Source: Tridacna crocea (taxonomy: Eukaryota; Mollusca; Bivalvia; Cardiida; Cardiidae). From it: a stretch of DNA of 64,000 bases. The DNA lies in contig OX031064.1 in assembly GCA_943736015.1 (NCBI GenBank), positions 33,355,361 to 33,419,360 on the forward strand, given 5' to 3'. Positions 53,997 to 63,835 of the stretch are shown piece by piece (positions within the stretch are counted from its first letter, which is position 1; each line of letters begins with the position of its first letter). Position numbers and translations under genes: made by a program. The notes beneath the pieces were generated by a model. It saw only the letters and a list, made by a program, of their open reading frames with translations, ran no database searches and was not told the origin of the DNA.

Positions 53997-54305
53997 TTAT
54001 CGCCCGGTAGATGGCATTATACAAATATAATCTATCTAATTTGGACATCCTGGGCACAGAACCGGACTACTTTTCTACGCGAAAACTGTTACTTAGAATT
54101 TCAAACTAAAGTAGGAAATTTGGAGCTTAAACAGACCTGGTTTCTCCTCAAACGTATTGGTAAAAGCCATTTTCTTCATTGCTACTTTATGGCGCGTATA
54201 TACTACAATCCCCTCAACTTTGGGGAGAGTGATGCATCATATAAGACAGGTCGAATCTTCGAAGAATATGACATGCGCAGACAATGCAGCTACACGTATA
54301 CAACA
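53997..54305 (+). repeat. F4 element, single arm
   Basis: CTTATCGCCCGGTAGATGGC, GGACATCCTGGGCACAGAAC, GAGAGTGATGCATCATATAA, CGAATCTTCGAAGAATATGA, CGCAGACAATGC. Confidence 0.8.
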
Positions 54306-54475
54306 ATATGAGCCATGCCCTGGTAAAAGAGGGCTTAATGCATTTTAACACATGCCTTGTTTGCTTTTGGCAGCTATTGTTACCACATAGAGAAAACAAC
54401 GACTTTGATAAACACGTTTACTTGAAAAGGTCTGCTCGTGTTTCCGTTCAGTTTTATTGAGATACAGACTGGGAA

Positions 54476-54705
54476 TTAACCCTTTCCCAAACAACAAATT
54501 TTTGACTTTTCTAAACTGAAAGAGTTTGCAGACGACAGTTTTTAGATTTTGAGAAAATGGCAGAAAGTTCTCAAAAAGGGTAGAAAACACTGTGGGGAAA
54601 GGAGAAATTGCTCGTAACGAGCAATTTCTCCTAATCCCACAGTGTTTTCAAAAGACTTTTACTGCAGACACGTAAAAAACCAGGGCTTGTTTGGGAAAGA
54701 GTTAA
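54476..54705. repeat. F1b MITE (GCTCGTAACGAGC subtype), near full length
   Basis: TTAACCCTTTCCCAAACAAC at the left, hairpin GAGAAATTGCTCGTAACGAG, TTTGGGAAAGAGTTAA at the right. It lies 24 bp upstream of the Cys-rich exon. Confidence 0.9.
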
Positions 54706-54728
54706 GGTAAGCTTTTAATTTCTGGCAG

Positions 54729-54983
54729 ATCCTTGCACGTTCTCAACCGGAAGTGGTATACCAATAGCCTCCAATGACTATACAACTGTTACGACGACAG
54801 CAAGTAATGTCAACTCTTGCCAGACAAAATGTCTTTCACAGACGTTTAACTTCGAGAACTGCTGGGCAGTACAATATGGTGGTACCTCAGACTGTGTCCT
54901 GTATTATACCGCGGACCCATTCCTATTTTCGACACTCGAGGGATCGTCTGGTACCTCATTCTACATCAAAGAATGTTTTTCCA
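54729..54983 (+). CDS. C-type lectin/mucin membrane protein, exon C (Cys-rich domain)
   Basis: Acceptor TTTCTGGCAG, donor CCA|GTATGT. The phase continues from exon B (G+AT) and leaves one base. The 84-codon stretch begins DPCTFSTGSG and has six cysteines: PCTF, SCQTKCLSQ, ENCWAV, SDCVLY and KECFS. The SCQTKC-FNFENCWAVQYGG-DCVLY pattern resembles the helix-plus-hairpin of PAN/apple-like domains, which often sit next to CTLDs in mollusc surface proteins, but I cannot assign the family with certainty. Confidence 0.78.
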
Positions 54984-55185
54984 GTATGTTACCATTTGTA
55001 TTAGATTCGTTACTGGCTGTCTCTATTTAATTTTGTCTTTGTCATATATTATCTCGAACTTCTCAACAGCTGCTTCAGTTTCTATGTATGTTTTGAAGGC
55101 ATTTGTTAAAATTCATCTAATAGCGAGACGAAAAAGGTATATCAAGACATCAATAATATACATATTAACACTTTATCATATAAAA

Positions 55186-55386
55186 CAGGGACCGTAATCA
55201 CCAACCATTCTTAAGAACTTTCTTTGTCCTATTCTCAAGAATTTTCTATATTTGAAAGTAACGCAACTTTTGATTGGCTTAAACATTCGGTTTAGCAAAT
55301 CAAAAGTTATGTTACTTACAAATTTAGAAAACCTTGGAGATTAAGACTAAGAAAATTCTCAAGAATGGTAGGTGAGTACCGGCCCT
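55186..55386. repeat. F7 palindrome, intermediate copy
   Basis: GGGACCGTAATCACCAACCA / GGTAGGTGAGTACCGGCCC, centre GATTGGCTTAAACATTCGGT. The arms are visibly more diverged than at 48.96 kb. Confidence 0.8.
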
Positions 55387-55387
55387 G

Positions 55388-55480
55388 ATTTTTAACGACC
55401 CTATAGAAGGAAGCTTGAGAAAACATTGCGGGGAAAAAGGAGAAATTGCTAGAAACCATTATTTTCCCCTTGTCCAAAAA
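55388..55480. repeat. F1 remnant
   Basis: TAACGACCCTATAGAAGGAA, AACATTGCGGGGAAAAAGGA, then ATTGCTAGAAACCATTATTT. The right half is replaced by a SINE. Confidence 0.6.
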
Positions 55481-55484
55481 TATT

Positions 55485-55690
55485 GGACCCTGGTTGCTCA
55501 GTCGGTAGTATGCAAGACTTATGAACAGTGGGTCTTGGGTTCCATCCCTGGCTTGGTCAATTTCTTTTCGAGGATTGATGATGGTCATTGCTACAGGATT
55601 CATACATCTTCCACCGCTGATGCCACCGCTGATCATTGTTTCATGTGGGCAAGTAGCCAGAGGCTTGGAAAGAAAGACCATTGCATGACA
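55485..55690 (+). repeat. tRNA-derived SINE, truncated copy
   Basis: GGTTGCTCAGTCGGTAGTAT (A-box), GTCTTGGGTTCCATCCCTGG (decayed B-box) and GAGGATTGATGATGGTCATT as in the copy at 43.2 kb. The CCACCGCTGAT part is duplicated, and the tail is lost. Confidence 0.8.
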
Positions 55691-55752
55691 GGAGATACTT
55701 TGCCATTACAAGAATATCATCAAAGAAAAATATTTCCTATTATTCTTTACAG

Positions 55753-57455
55753 GTAGCATAGACAACACTGATGATACGGACATTACTGTGACATCTAGCA
55801 GTGAACCTAATTCTGGCTGCACGACCTTCAACACGCAAACAACTCCGTCAATAGCAGATCTTGCGACAACATCAACAAGCACAAGTACAACATTAAGCAT
55901 AGCTCCACAGACTTCTACATCGACAAGTAGCAATACAAATATTCCTACAACTATAACAACCACGAGTACATCAGCTCCAACTTTATCCATCACTACAAGT
56001 ACAACGTCAGCTACAAGTACGAGTACAACGTTACCTACAACCACGAGTACAACGACACCTACAAGTACCAGTACAACGTTATCAACAACTACTACCACAA
56101 CGTTACCTACAACTACAAGCAGAACGTCACCTACAACTACGAGTACAACGACACCTACAATCACGAGTACAACAACACCTACAAATACAAGTACAACGTT
56201 ATCTACAACTACGAGTCCAACGACACCTACAACTACCAGTTCAACGACACCTACAACCACGAGTACAACGGCACCTACAAGTACCACTACAACGTTACCT
56301 ACAACTACTACCACAACAGTACCTACAATTACAAGTACAACGTTACCTACAACTACTACCACAACAGTACCTACAATTACAAGTACAACGTTACCTACAA
56401 CTACGAGTAATACGACACCTACAACTACGAGTACAACGACACCTACCACTACCAGTGCAACGACACCTACAACTACAAGTAATACGTCACCTACAACTAC
56501 GAGTACAACGACATTTACAACTACGAGTAATACGACACCTACAACACCGAGAACAACTTCACCTTCAACAATGAGTACAACGACACTTACAAGTACCAGT
56601 ACAACGTCACCTACAACTACTAGCACAACGTTACCTACAACTGCTAGGAAAACGTCATCTACAACTACGAATATGACTTTACCTACAACTAACAGTACAA
56701 CTTCAGCTACAACTAACAGTACAACGTCACCTACAACTAACAGTACAACGTCACCTACAAGTAACAGTTCAACGTCACCTGCAACTAACAGTGCAACTTC
56801 ACCTACGACAGCTTCACCTAGTACAACTTTATCTACATTTAAGAGCACAACATCACCCAAAACTAACAGTACAACGTTACCTACAACAGCGAGTACTACG
56901 TCACCTACCACTACGAGCACGACATCACCAACAACTAACAGTACAACGCTACCTATAACTAATAGTACAATTTCACCTACAACTAACACCACAACATCCC
57001 CTAAAACTAACAGTACAACGTTACCTATGACTAACGATTCATCCGGTCATACAGGTTCGTTAGCAACTGTAAGCACAACTCCAACCATAACAACCTCAGC
57101 GTACTCAAGTACCTCTGCTACCTGCTTTTGTTCGTGTTCGAACGTCACAAGTGGACCTACATCACGGAATCTAACACTGAAAGAAAAGCTCGAAGAAATT
57201 CGCCAGCGTTTGCAGATAGATGTCAGATCTTTATCATCCTCTGTCCGAAAGAAAACGAGTGCTAAAGACAGCCGCACATCTGCAATGTGTGTTGGATTTT
57301 TAAGTATTTTGCTTCTGTGCTTTGAAATATCACTGCTTGTGGTACCTGACATAATTACAACTGGGCGCTTTCTATACAGTTCATGCCTTCAAACAGAGAG
57401 TAGGTCTATTCTAAATGACGATACAGGTGTGCTTGAAAATCAAAGTTTGACATGA
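55753..57455 (+). CDS. C-type lectin/mucin membrane protein, exon D (mucin stalk, TM helix, tail)
   Basis: Acceptor TTCTTTACAG. The one base left by exon C plus GT gives Ser, then 566 further codons to TGA. After SIDNTDDTDITVTSSSEPNS comes ~370 residues built from an 8-residue unit close to TSTTxPTT (24-bp DNA repeat, roughly 45 copies), an O-glycosylated rod by analogy with mucins. Then CFCSCSN, a charged helical segment (LTLKEKLEEIRQRLQID), SSSVRKKTSAKDSRTSA, and one hydrophobic helix (about 20 residues ending VVPDI), followed by ~37 cytoplasmic residues with no obvious signalling motif. From memory, the block C-x-C ... L-x-x-x-L-x-V/I-D ... S-x-x-R-(K/R)-x-x-S-A-x-D-x-R-x-S-x followed by a TM helix recurs at the end of many uncharacterised mollusc surface proteins. 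Confidence 0.9.
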
Positions 57456-57505
57456 TCTTTTTTTGTGATAAATGAAATGTTTCATTTTCGTTATCGCCAA
57501 GATAA

Positions 57506-57511
57506 AATAAA
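57506..57511 (+). promoter_or_regulatory. Candidate polyadenylation signal of the lectin/mucin gene
   Basis: AATAAA (followed by further AATAAATAAT) about 50 bases after the stop codon. Confidence 0.6.
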
Positions 57512-58370
57512 TAAATAATGATATATAAGTCATGCTCTGTTAAAACAGGGGCTTTACGTATCTGCCGAAAAGGTATAGACCACCAAAAAAGTGTGCAGTC
57601 TGCTAAAGCTGACATGGGTAAAAACTTTTTGCTGTCGGTCAGCGTTGGTCAACTTTCTGCATTTTCTACGGACCAGTGTACACACATCATGTTTCAGCTG
57701 GTTCTTGTACCACATGGATTTCATGATTCCATAATTGTGTGATGGCTTGAATGGAAAATTGATGGATCACGGTGATGCATTAAAATTATCTTTTTCCGGA
57801 CCATGACTCCATTTCATTTCCATTACAAAATACTATTCAAAATTTGTTAGGGATCACCCAAAAAAGGGATCCGCAAAAGTCAGCAAGCCACGATCAACAT
57901 CGTATGGGTTAAAACACCTTACAGGTCTATTTTGCACTTTCGATGCAATGATAAATTACAAGGAGCCTTCATGCAAACGCTGAGCTATGTTTTAACCGTT
58001 TCAATGCCATTAACAAATTTCAAAGCTTTTGTGGGGTAGGCAAGGGATTGCCATATTGCACATGAAGTTTAGTCTGATCTAAAGTGTAGTCTGTAAATGC
58101 ATCGTCAGCTACCTGATGTTAAACATTGATTGATTGATTGGTGTTATACGCTGCTTCCAACATTGTCTAGGTCCCATAAGGGCGACAGCTTACATCATTC
58201 ACTTATGCCCTAAGTTTCACAAACACTAGGCTAGGGTACTCGTCACAACTCGGCCGATTCCGTACCTACATCTAACTTCGTCCGTATCAAGGAGATTTCC
58301 ATTTTGAAAGGAGAATCATGTGATTCTATATATAGTGCACTGCTGGCGGTTGTTTAGCAACGACAAAAAA
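57512..58370. other. Unassigned interval
   Basis: No gene. 57845-57880 (TTGTTAGGGATCACCCAAAA) is a short inverted match to 42188-42220 (TTTTTGGGTGATCCCTAGCA). 58115-58145 (AACATTGATTGATTGATTGG) looks like the complement of a SINE tail, with GGTGTTATACGCTGCTTCCA after it. Confidence 0.4.
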
Positions 58371-58470
58371 CAACCTCATCTTCGCAAGCCGAGGCTGACT
58401 ATTTACTAAGATCCTCGTAGTTATCCTAACCTTGGCTCGCAAAGTTGAAACAACCTCCGGATGAGGTTAT
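58371..58470. repeat. ~100-bp palindrome related to the 26.5-kb element
   Basis: CAACCTCATCTTCGCAAGCC and ACCTTGGCTCGCAAAG/CGGATGAGGTTA are inverted. TTCGC(A/G)AGCC(A/G)AGG is shared with 26550-26565. Confidence 0.6.
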
Positions 58471-59325
58471 TCACATATGTACATTTGTCAGTGAAAACTT
58501 CAGTCGGAAATTATCAGCCACGTTAAAAAATGAGTGTACGAACTGTTTGTCAGCTGAAATACAATTAAAAAGATTTTGATAGAAAATTGAAACTCAAGTT
58601 TTCTTTGGTAAGAGGAGCTTTACAATTTTCAGAAAGTTAAACCGGCGTATTTCCGGGCAATGAATGTATCGATCTACTACATATCAATCCACCAGTTACA
58701 GCCGAGGGATGTGATGGCTCCCATCACCCGAGATATGCCGAATGCTAACCTCGTCCGTATTCTGTCAGTCACATGACCTTTAAAATGGCGAAGCCCATGT
58801 AAGCGTTTAGCAACGGCAACAAAAGCCACGTTGACAATCAACCAATTGCTGAAAATGCCAACGTAATTGATAGCAACTATGGTAAAAAAATGTAATGATG
58901 AAATCATTAAACAATATTTCGTTTGTTGCAGTCTATTTCACTTTTTCATCTAATCCAGTGTCACGAATTTCATCTGCTATTTCATCTTTTTAAATGCGAA
59001 TTTCTGATTCCATGTATAAACAAATGGAAACATTTTTTTTTATTTTCGATTAAGTATTCTCTATCGAAAGGGATAGGGGTCATTTTTACCAATTTTTTTG
59101 CATGCCGAGAGTTACTATATGTGCGATATAGCGGGCATGATTATGTTTTCATATAGCTTTCTCCCAAAGGGTAGTTGAAACTCGGAATTGTGAGTGGGTT
59201 AGCGCGTGATCATATGTGAAAACAACGTGACAAAAGGAGAAAGTGCTTATCCGAAAGCATTCAATAAATCAACCATAGCGGCTACAAGTATGTATTTAAA
59301 GACTCAAGTAAAACTTGTTCAGTGT
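58471..59325. other. Unassigned interval
   Basis: No repeat family or exon recognised. Two stretches (58690-58860) are less AT-rich but carry no domain in any frame. Confidence 0.45.
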
Positions 59326-59640
59326 AGAAGTCATTATCTTCCGCTAGAAGCCATTCTACAAATACTCATATTTAATTTTGGCATTCTGGGTACAGAACCG
59401 TTACTTTGAATTTCAAACTAAAAGAAACGTTTAGTCAATAAAAGCTACCTGATGCGATTTATTCAGCTATGATCAGCATTTGAGAGAAATATGGAGCTAA
59501 AATAGGCCTGATTTTTCCTCAAAAGTATTGATAAAAGCCATTTTCTCCATAGCTACTTTGTAGGGCGTATTACTACAATCTCCCCAATATCGGGCGAGTG
59601 ATGCGTCATTTTAGACCGGTCGACAACGGTGTACAAGTAA
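59326..59640 (+). repeat. F4 element, single arm
   Basis: CATTATCTTCCGCTAGAAGC, CAGAACCGTTACTTTGAATT, GATTTATTCAGCTATGATCA, CGAGTGATGCGTCATTTTAG. A piece of the arm is deleted at CAGAACCG|TTACTTTG. Confidence 0.8.
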
Positions 59641-59779
59641 ATGACACACCTTTCTGTAACATGAGTCAAAGGCAGATTGTCACGATTTACGTTACACCTG
59701 ATTCCCTTCCAAAACATCATCTATTTATAACCTTTACAAAACAAAATTATAGCCTTTTCTTTATGATCTGAACACACGC

Positions 59780-60042
59780 GAAAAGGGGCAATCGGACATC
59801 TGCGCAAAGTGCTGTCTCGGGCCAGCCTGCGCAATCCGTGCAGGCTAATCCGAAACGTCACTTTCCGTTTTGATGTAATTTTATGTTTTGCGCAAGTGTT
59901 CTGTAGTCTTCTGTAGCACAAAATCAAATACAGTCGTAAAGTGCCGTCTCGGATTAGCCTGCGCGGACTGCGCTGGCTGATCCGAGACGACATTTTGGGC
60001 AAATGTCCGAATACCCCTTTTCGTGTGTTACAAGCCATATTT
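59780..60042. repeat. F3 MITE, copy 4
   Basis: CGAAAAGGGGCAATCGGACA at the left, AATGTCCGAATACCCCTTTT at the right. Inner hairpins GGGCCAGCCTGCGCAATCCG and GGATTAGCCTGCGCGGACTG. CTGTAGTCTTCTGTAG is a short duplication between them. Confidence 0.88.
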
Positions 60043-60099
60043 AAAGCAGTTGTAGACAACAAATTAAATTGTGAGTTAGATAATGGACATTGTGTTGAA

Positions 60100-60228
60100 A
60101 TGTTTAAAAAAAAACCATTATGGGAAAAGGAGAAAACGCTGGTGACCAGCATTTTCTCCTTTTTTCAACCATGTTTTCAAAAATCCTCTTCAACGGATTA
60201 AAAGCGCTGATTGTGTGGTAAAGCTTAA
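60100..60228. repeat. F1 MITE, right half
   Basis: GGGAAAAGGAGAAAACGCTG, ACGCTGGTGACCAGCAT centre, right end TTGTGTGGTAAAGCTTAA. The left half is lost. Confidence 0.72.
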
Positions 60229-60895
60229 AGATCCACAAGCGTCCAAAAGTTAACATCTCACGATTCAAGATAAAGTCAAATGTAATTTGTATTCTATAGA
60301 AGAATGAATATCTTTAAAAATCTGATATGTCACAGAACGGTCTTTAAAGTGTAAGTCGCTAGCAGAAAAATCACCCATAAAACTAGAATTAAAACTGGCA
60401 ACTATAATTCTTTTTTTTTTTTTCGCTTTACTTTTTCTGCCACCAACTGGTACTTTGGCAGTCTGTGTTCCAACACACTGTTAGTAAATCTATATCTATT
60501 TCAAATGGTATCAATTACATTTGCCTGCGTTTTGACACCCCGAATTATTTACTTCTGACCGCTAGTGAGTATTTAACTCAACCACACTGTTTCATCCTGT
60601 GGTCTGTGTTCGATCCCATGGCCTACCCCCAAAATATTACTGATGGTAGTTCGGATGTGACGTTAAATCGAGGTCCCGTGTGACGGTGCTTTACAATGAG
60701 CACGTTAAAGAACCAGGCTTAACTTAGGATAGCTCTCGTTCTGAACCTTGCACTATTCCCTGTTGCAGTACTAATAGTCTTCTGCGGGTGTCGCCATATT
60801 TGGGCTACAGGTGGCCGCGATAAATCGAGGCAGATAAAACAGAATTGGTACTGATTTCTCGGAATATCTTCGGAATCTAGGACCTTACGGTCACA
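60229..60895. other. Unassigned interval with a conserved-looking repeat piece
   Basis: 60645-60715 (GATGTGACGTTAAATCGAGG, GAGCACGTTAAAGAACCAGG) resembles a dispersed mollusc repeat I have seen before but cannot name. The rest is unremarkable. Confidence 0.4.
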
Positions 60896-61240
60896 AACAT
60901 TTTGGCCAGGACATTTTGGCCACGGACGCTTTGCCCATGGACATTTTGGCCGGGACGTTTTGGCCACGGACATTTTGGCCAAGACTTTTTGGCCACGGAC
61001 GCTTTGCCCATGGACATTTTGGCCGGGACGTTTTGGCCACGGACGCTTTGGACAGAGACGTTTTTGCCACGAACCCTCTAGCCATGCAGACATTTTGGCC
61101 AGGACGTTTTGGCCACGGACGCTTTGGCCATGGACGCTTTGGCCACAGACGTTTTGGCCAGGACGTTTTGGCCACGGACGTTTCGGCAACGGACGCTTTT
61201 GACACTGTCCTTTTGGCCACGACGTTTTGGTCAGTTAAAT
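60896..61240 (+). repeat. 15-bp GGCC-rich minisatellite
   Basis: TTTTGGCCACGGACG units, about 22, with variants TTTGCCCATGGACAT and TTTTGGCCAGGACG. The period is a multiple of three, which explains long open frames on both strands (FGHGRFG, WPRTFWP, QNVRGQSV). These are composition artefacts. Confidence 0.93.
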
Positions 61241-61409
61241 ATACAAAGTAGAATGTTTTGGCGAAATGTAAAATTTGTGAATTTTTGCCTAAGAAACATG
61301 GTTGAAAAGCGTGGTAGAAAAATTAAAAATTAATATACATGTATTTGCCATATATAGATATATTGAGAACGGGGATGATTTTTTTTTTTTCGCTAAATTA
61401 TCATTGAAG

Positions 61410-61505
61410 ACACAATGTCCTGGCCAAAAATCCTTGTCAAAACGTCAGTGGCCAAAGTGTCTTTGGCTAAAACGTTTTGGCCAAAACGTCCGTGGCCGTA
61501 TGGTC
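61410..61505 (-). repeat. Inverted short copy of the 15-bp minisatellite
   Basis: TCCTGGCCAAAAATCCTTGT, AAACGTTTTGGCCAAAACGTC and CGTGGCCGTATGG are the complement of the 60.9-61.2 kb unit, so the array and this piece form an inverted pair with a ~170-bp spacer. Confidence 0.85.
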
Positions 61506-61674
61506 CCAGATTCGAATTTGTCACGTATTAGAATTGCCAACGAATCAGGGTTTTGGTATTTTAGTCACAAAGAAAATCGTGACCAAAAAAGGTAAGAATA
61601 CCCGGAAATACAGTACACAAAGCCACAGCTGTTACAATAAACACAGACTCGTCCATAAAACACGTAGAGATTCT

Positions 61675-61903
61675 TTAACCCATTACCACACAATCCCTAC
61701 TTTTGACGCCCCTGAGAAAGAAGCCTTTTGAAATCACTGTGGGAAAAGGAGAAAATGCTGGTAACCAGCATTTTCTCCTTTTCCCACAGTGTTTTCTACC
61801 CTTCCCAGAACAAATTTCAATTTTTCAGTCACCTTTATTTTGTCGTCTGCAAATGCTTTCAATTTAGACCAGTCCCAATTTTTCTCGTGTGGTAATGGGT
61901 TAA
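61675..61903. repeat. F1 MITE (chain of three, left)
   Basis: TTAACCCATTACCACACAAT at the left, a perfect ~45-bp-armed hairpin around GCTGGTAACCAGC, CGTGTGGTAATGGGTTAA at the right. Confidence 0.92.
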
Positions 61904-62132
61904 ATCTTTACCAAACGATACTGAAATTTTGGGAAACAACCAAATTGAAATCATTTGCAGACGACAAATCAAATATGGCTCAAGAAAGGAGAAATGTTTT
62001 GAGAAGGGTAGAAAACATTGCATGAAAAGGAGAAAATGCTGGTTACCAGCATTTTCTCCTTTTCCTACAATGTTTTCAAATGGCTTCTTCCTCGGGGTCG
62101 TTAAAAGTCGGGATTGTGGGGTATAGAATTAA
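61900..62132. repeat. F1 MITE (chain of three, middle)
   Basis: TTAAATCTTTACCAAACGAT at the left, GCTGGTTACCAGC centre, GTGGGGTATAGAATTAA at the right. Confidence 0.85.
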
Positions 62133-62368
62133 TCTTTGCCCAACGATACTTAAATTTTGGGACTTGACCAAATTGAATGCATTTGCAGACGTCAGACGAC
62201 AGAATCAGACAAGCTCAAATGACAATTTCTGTCTCTGATAGGTCAGAAAACATTGTGGGAAAAGGAGAAAATGCTGATTACCAGCATTTTCTCCTTTTTC
62301 CATGATGTTTTCATAAGCCCATTATTTCAGGGACGTCGAATTTTGGGAGTGTATGTAGTAAGGGTTTG
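62129..62368. repeat. F1 MITE (chain of three, right)
   Basis: TTAATCTTTGCCCAACGATA at the left, ATGCTGATTACCAGCAT centre, right end decayed (GTATGTAGTAAGGGTT). Confidence 0.8.
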
Positions 62369-62639
62369 TTTTTAACGCAATTACTGAAGCATACAATTCT
62401 CAAAATAGTCAAATAAGTACTTCGGACAATTTATGTGTAGATGTTGACAACAAGAAAATACGAAATTCAAATTTTGACAAAAATCAGTATATCTACCCAA
62501 GTGCATAGCTGGGCGGAATCCAGGAATCCCGGATTTCAACAAATATCTTCAAAGTGACGAGAAACGAAATGTATTTTCTCAAATAGGAAAAGAGACCAGA
62601 TAGTTTAAAATTCAAATTTGCTTTTGCGAAAAAATAAAA

Positions 62640-62745
62640 GCTAAAGAGGGGACGGTGTTGATCAAAATATCAGACCACACAGTTTGTATATTCTGATCTT
62701 GGTCTTCATTATTGGTAAAATGCAGTCTGATCTTGATTTTGAAAT
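62640..62745. repeat. F2 remnant
   Basis: GTGTTGATCAAAATATCAGA, CCACACAGTTTG, TCTGATCTTGGTC and a second GCAGTCTGATCTTGATTTT. The hairpin is no longer regular. Confidence 0.5.
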
Positions 62746-62819
62746 ATGTTTTAATATCTAACCTTCACCTTGAATGAAAGTATTGAAGTTATCGTTACAT
62801 GAATTATTATAAATATTAT

Positions 62820-62851
62820 AATCCTCCTCCTCCTCCTCCTCCTCCTCCTCC

Positions 62852-62885
<34 letters not shown>

Positions 62886-62965
62886 CATCATCGTCGTCGT
62901 CGTCGTCCTCCTCCTCCTCCTTATCATCAAAATCATCATCATCATCGTCCTCCTCCTCCTCCTCC

Positions 62966-63005
<40 letters not shown>

Positions 63006-63165
63006 TGTCGTCGTTCTCCTCCTCCTCCCCCTCCTCATCCTCATCACCATCATCATCGTCGTCGTCGTCTTCGTCCTCGTCCTCCTCCCCTTCATCTTCA
63101 TCGTCATAATCATCATTTTCATCGTCCTCCTCCTCCTCATCATCATCATCATTATTTTTTTTTAC
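62820..63165 (+). repeat. Compound trinucleotide microsatellite (CTC/ATC/GTC)n
   Basis: Blocks of TCC, ATC and GTC triplets, about 110 units. Adjacent open frames (poly-Pro/His forward, poly-Met/Arg reverse) have no other support. Confidence 0.97.
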
Positions 63166-63400
63166 ATCGTCAATAGATTTAACAAAGTGGTGCTTGCGTC
63201 TTCAAGGTATTTTAAAATATCTAATTTTGCCAGACGAAAAATGATGAAAGGAAAAAAAAAGGAAATTTGAAAATAAACTGGGTCCCCATTTTTACAACAG
63301 TGCTAGCTATACACCTGCCTCCCTTTAACGACATACAGCGGGTATGTCGGATTAAATTGCACAGTCTCTTCTTTTGTTGTATGGATGGCAATGTGAACTC

Positions 63401-63629
63401 TTAACTCATTACCACACAATCCCTACTTTTGATGCTCATAAGAAAGAAGCCTTTTGAAAACACTGTAGGAAAAGGAGAAAATGCTTGTTACCAGCATTTT
63501 CTCCTTTTTCCACAGTGTTTTCTACCCTTCCCAGAACAAATTTCAATTTTTCAGTCACCTTTAATTTGTTGTCTGCCAATGCTTTCAATTTGAACAAGTC
63601 TAGAATTTTGTCGTGTGGTAAAGTGTTAA
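63401..63629. repeat. F1 MITE (chain of two, left)
   Basis: TTAACTCATTACCACACAAT at the left, ATGCTTGTTACCAGCAT centre, GTGTGGTAAAGTGTTAA at the right. Confidence 0.9.
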
Positions 63630-63835
63630 CCAAGCGACAAAATTTGGTCTGCAAATACAAGGCAATTGCGAACGAAAGATTTGACATTGTTTGATTTTAT
63701 CAGGTTTGTCTGCAATGCTATAGAAAAACATTGTGGGGAGAAAGAAGAAAATGCTGGTTACCAGCATTTTCTCCCTTTCCCAACTTTGTTTTCAAAAGGT
63801 TTCTTTCAAGGTCTTAAAAGCCGGGGTTATAAAGC
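63626..63835. repeat. F1 MITE (chain of two, right)
   Basis: TTAACCAAGCGACAAAATTT, GCTGGTTACCAGC centre, right end decayed (GCCGGGGTTATAAAG). The last ~130 bases of the window after it show nothing. Confidence 0.8.

Noticed and set aside
55706..56992. 428-codon open frame on the minus strand (Val/Leu/Gly-rich)
   Set aside because: It is the antisense of the Thr-repeat exon. The 24-bp period keeps both strands open, and the plus frame joins upstream exons in phase and ends in a real TM module.
60719..61251. Open frames of 80-156 codons on both strands over the GGCC array
   Set aside because: The 15-bp unit has no stop codon in these frames; composition artefact with no domain, start context or splice support.
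62751..63176. Poly-Pro/His and poly-Met/Arg frames
   Set aside because: Trinucleotide microsatellite.
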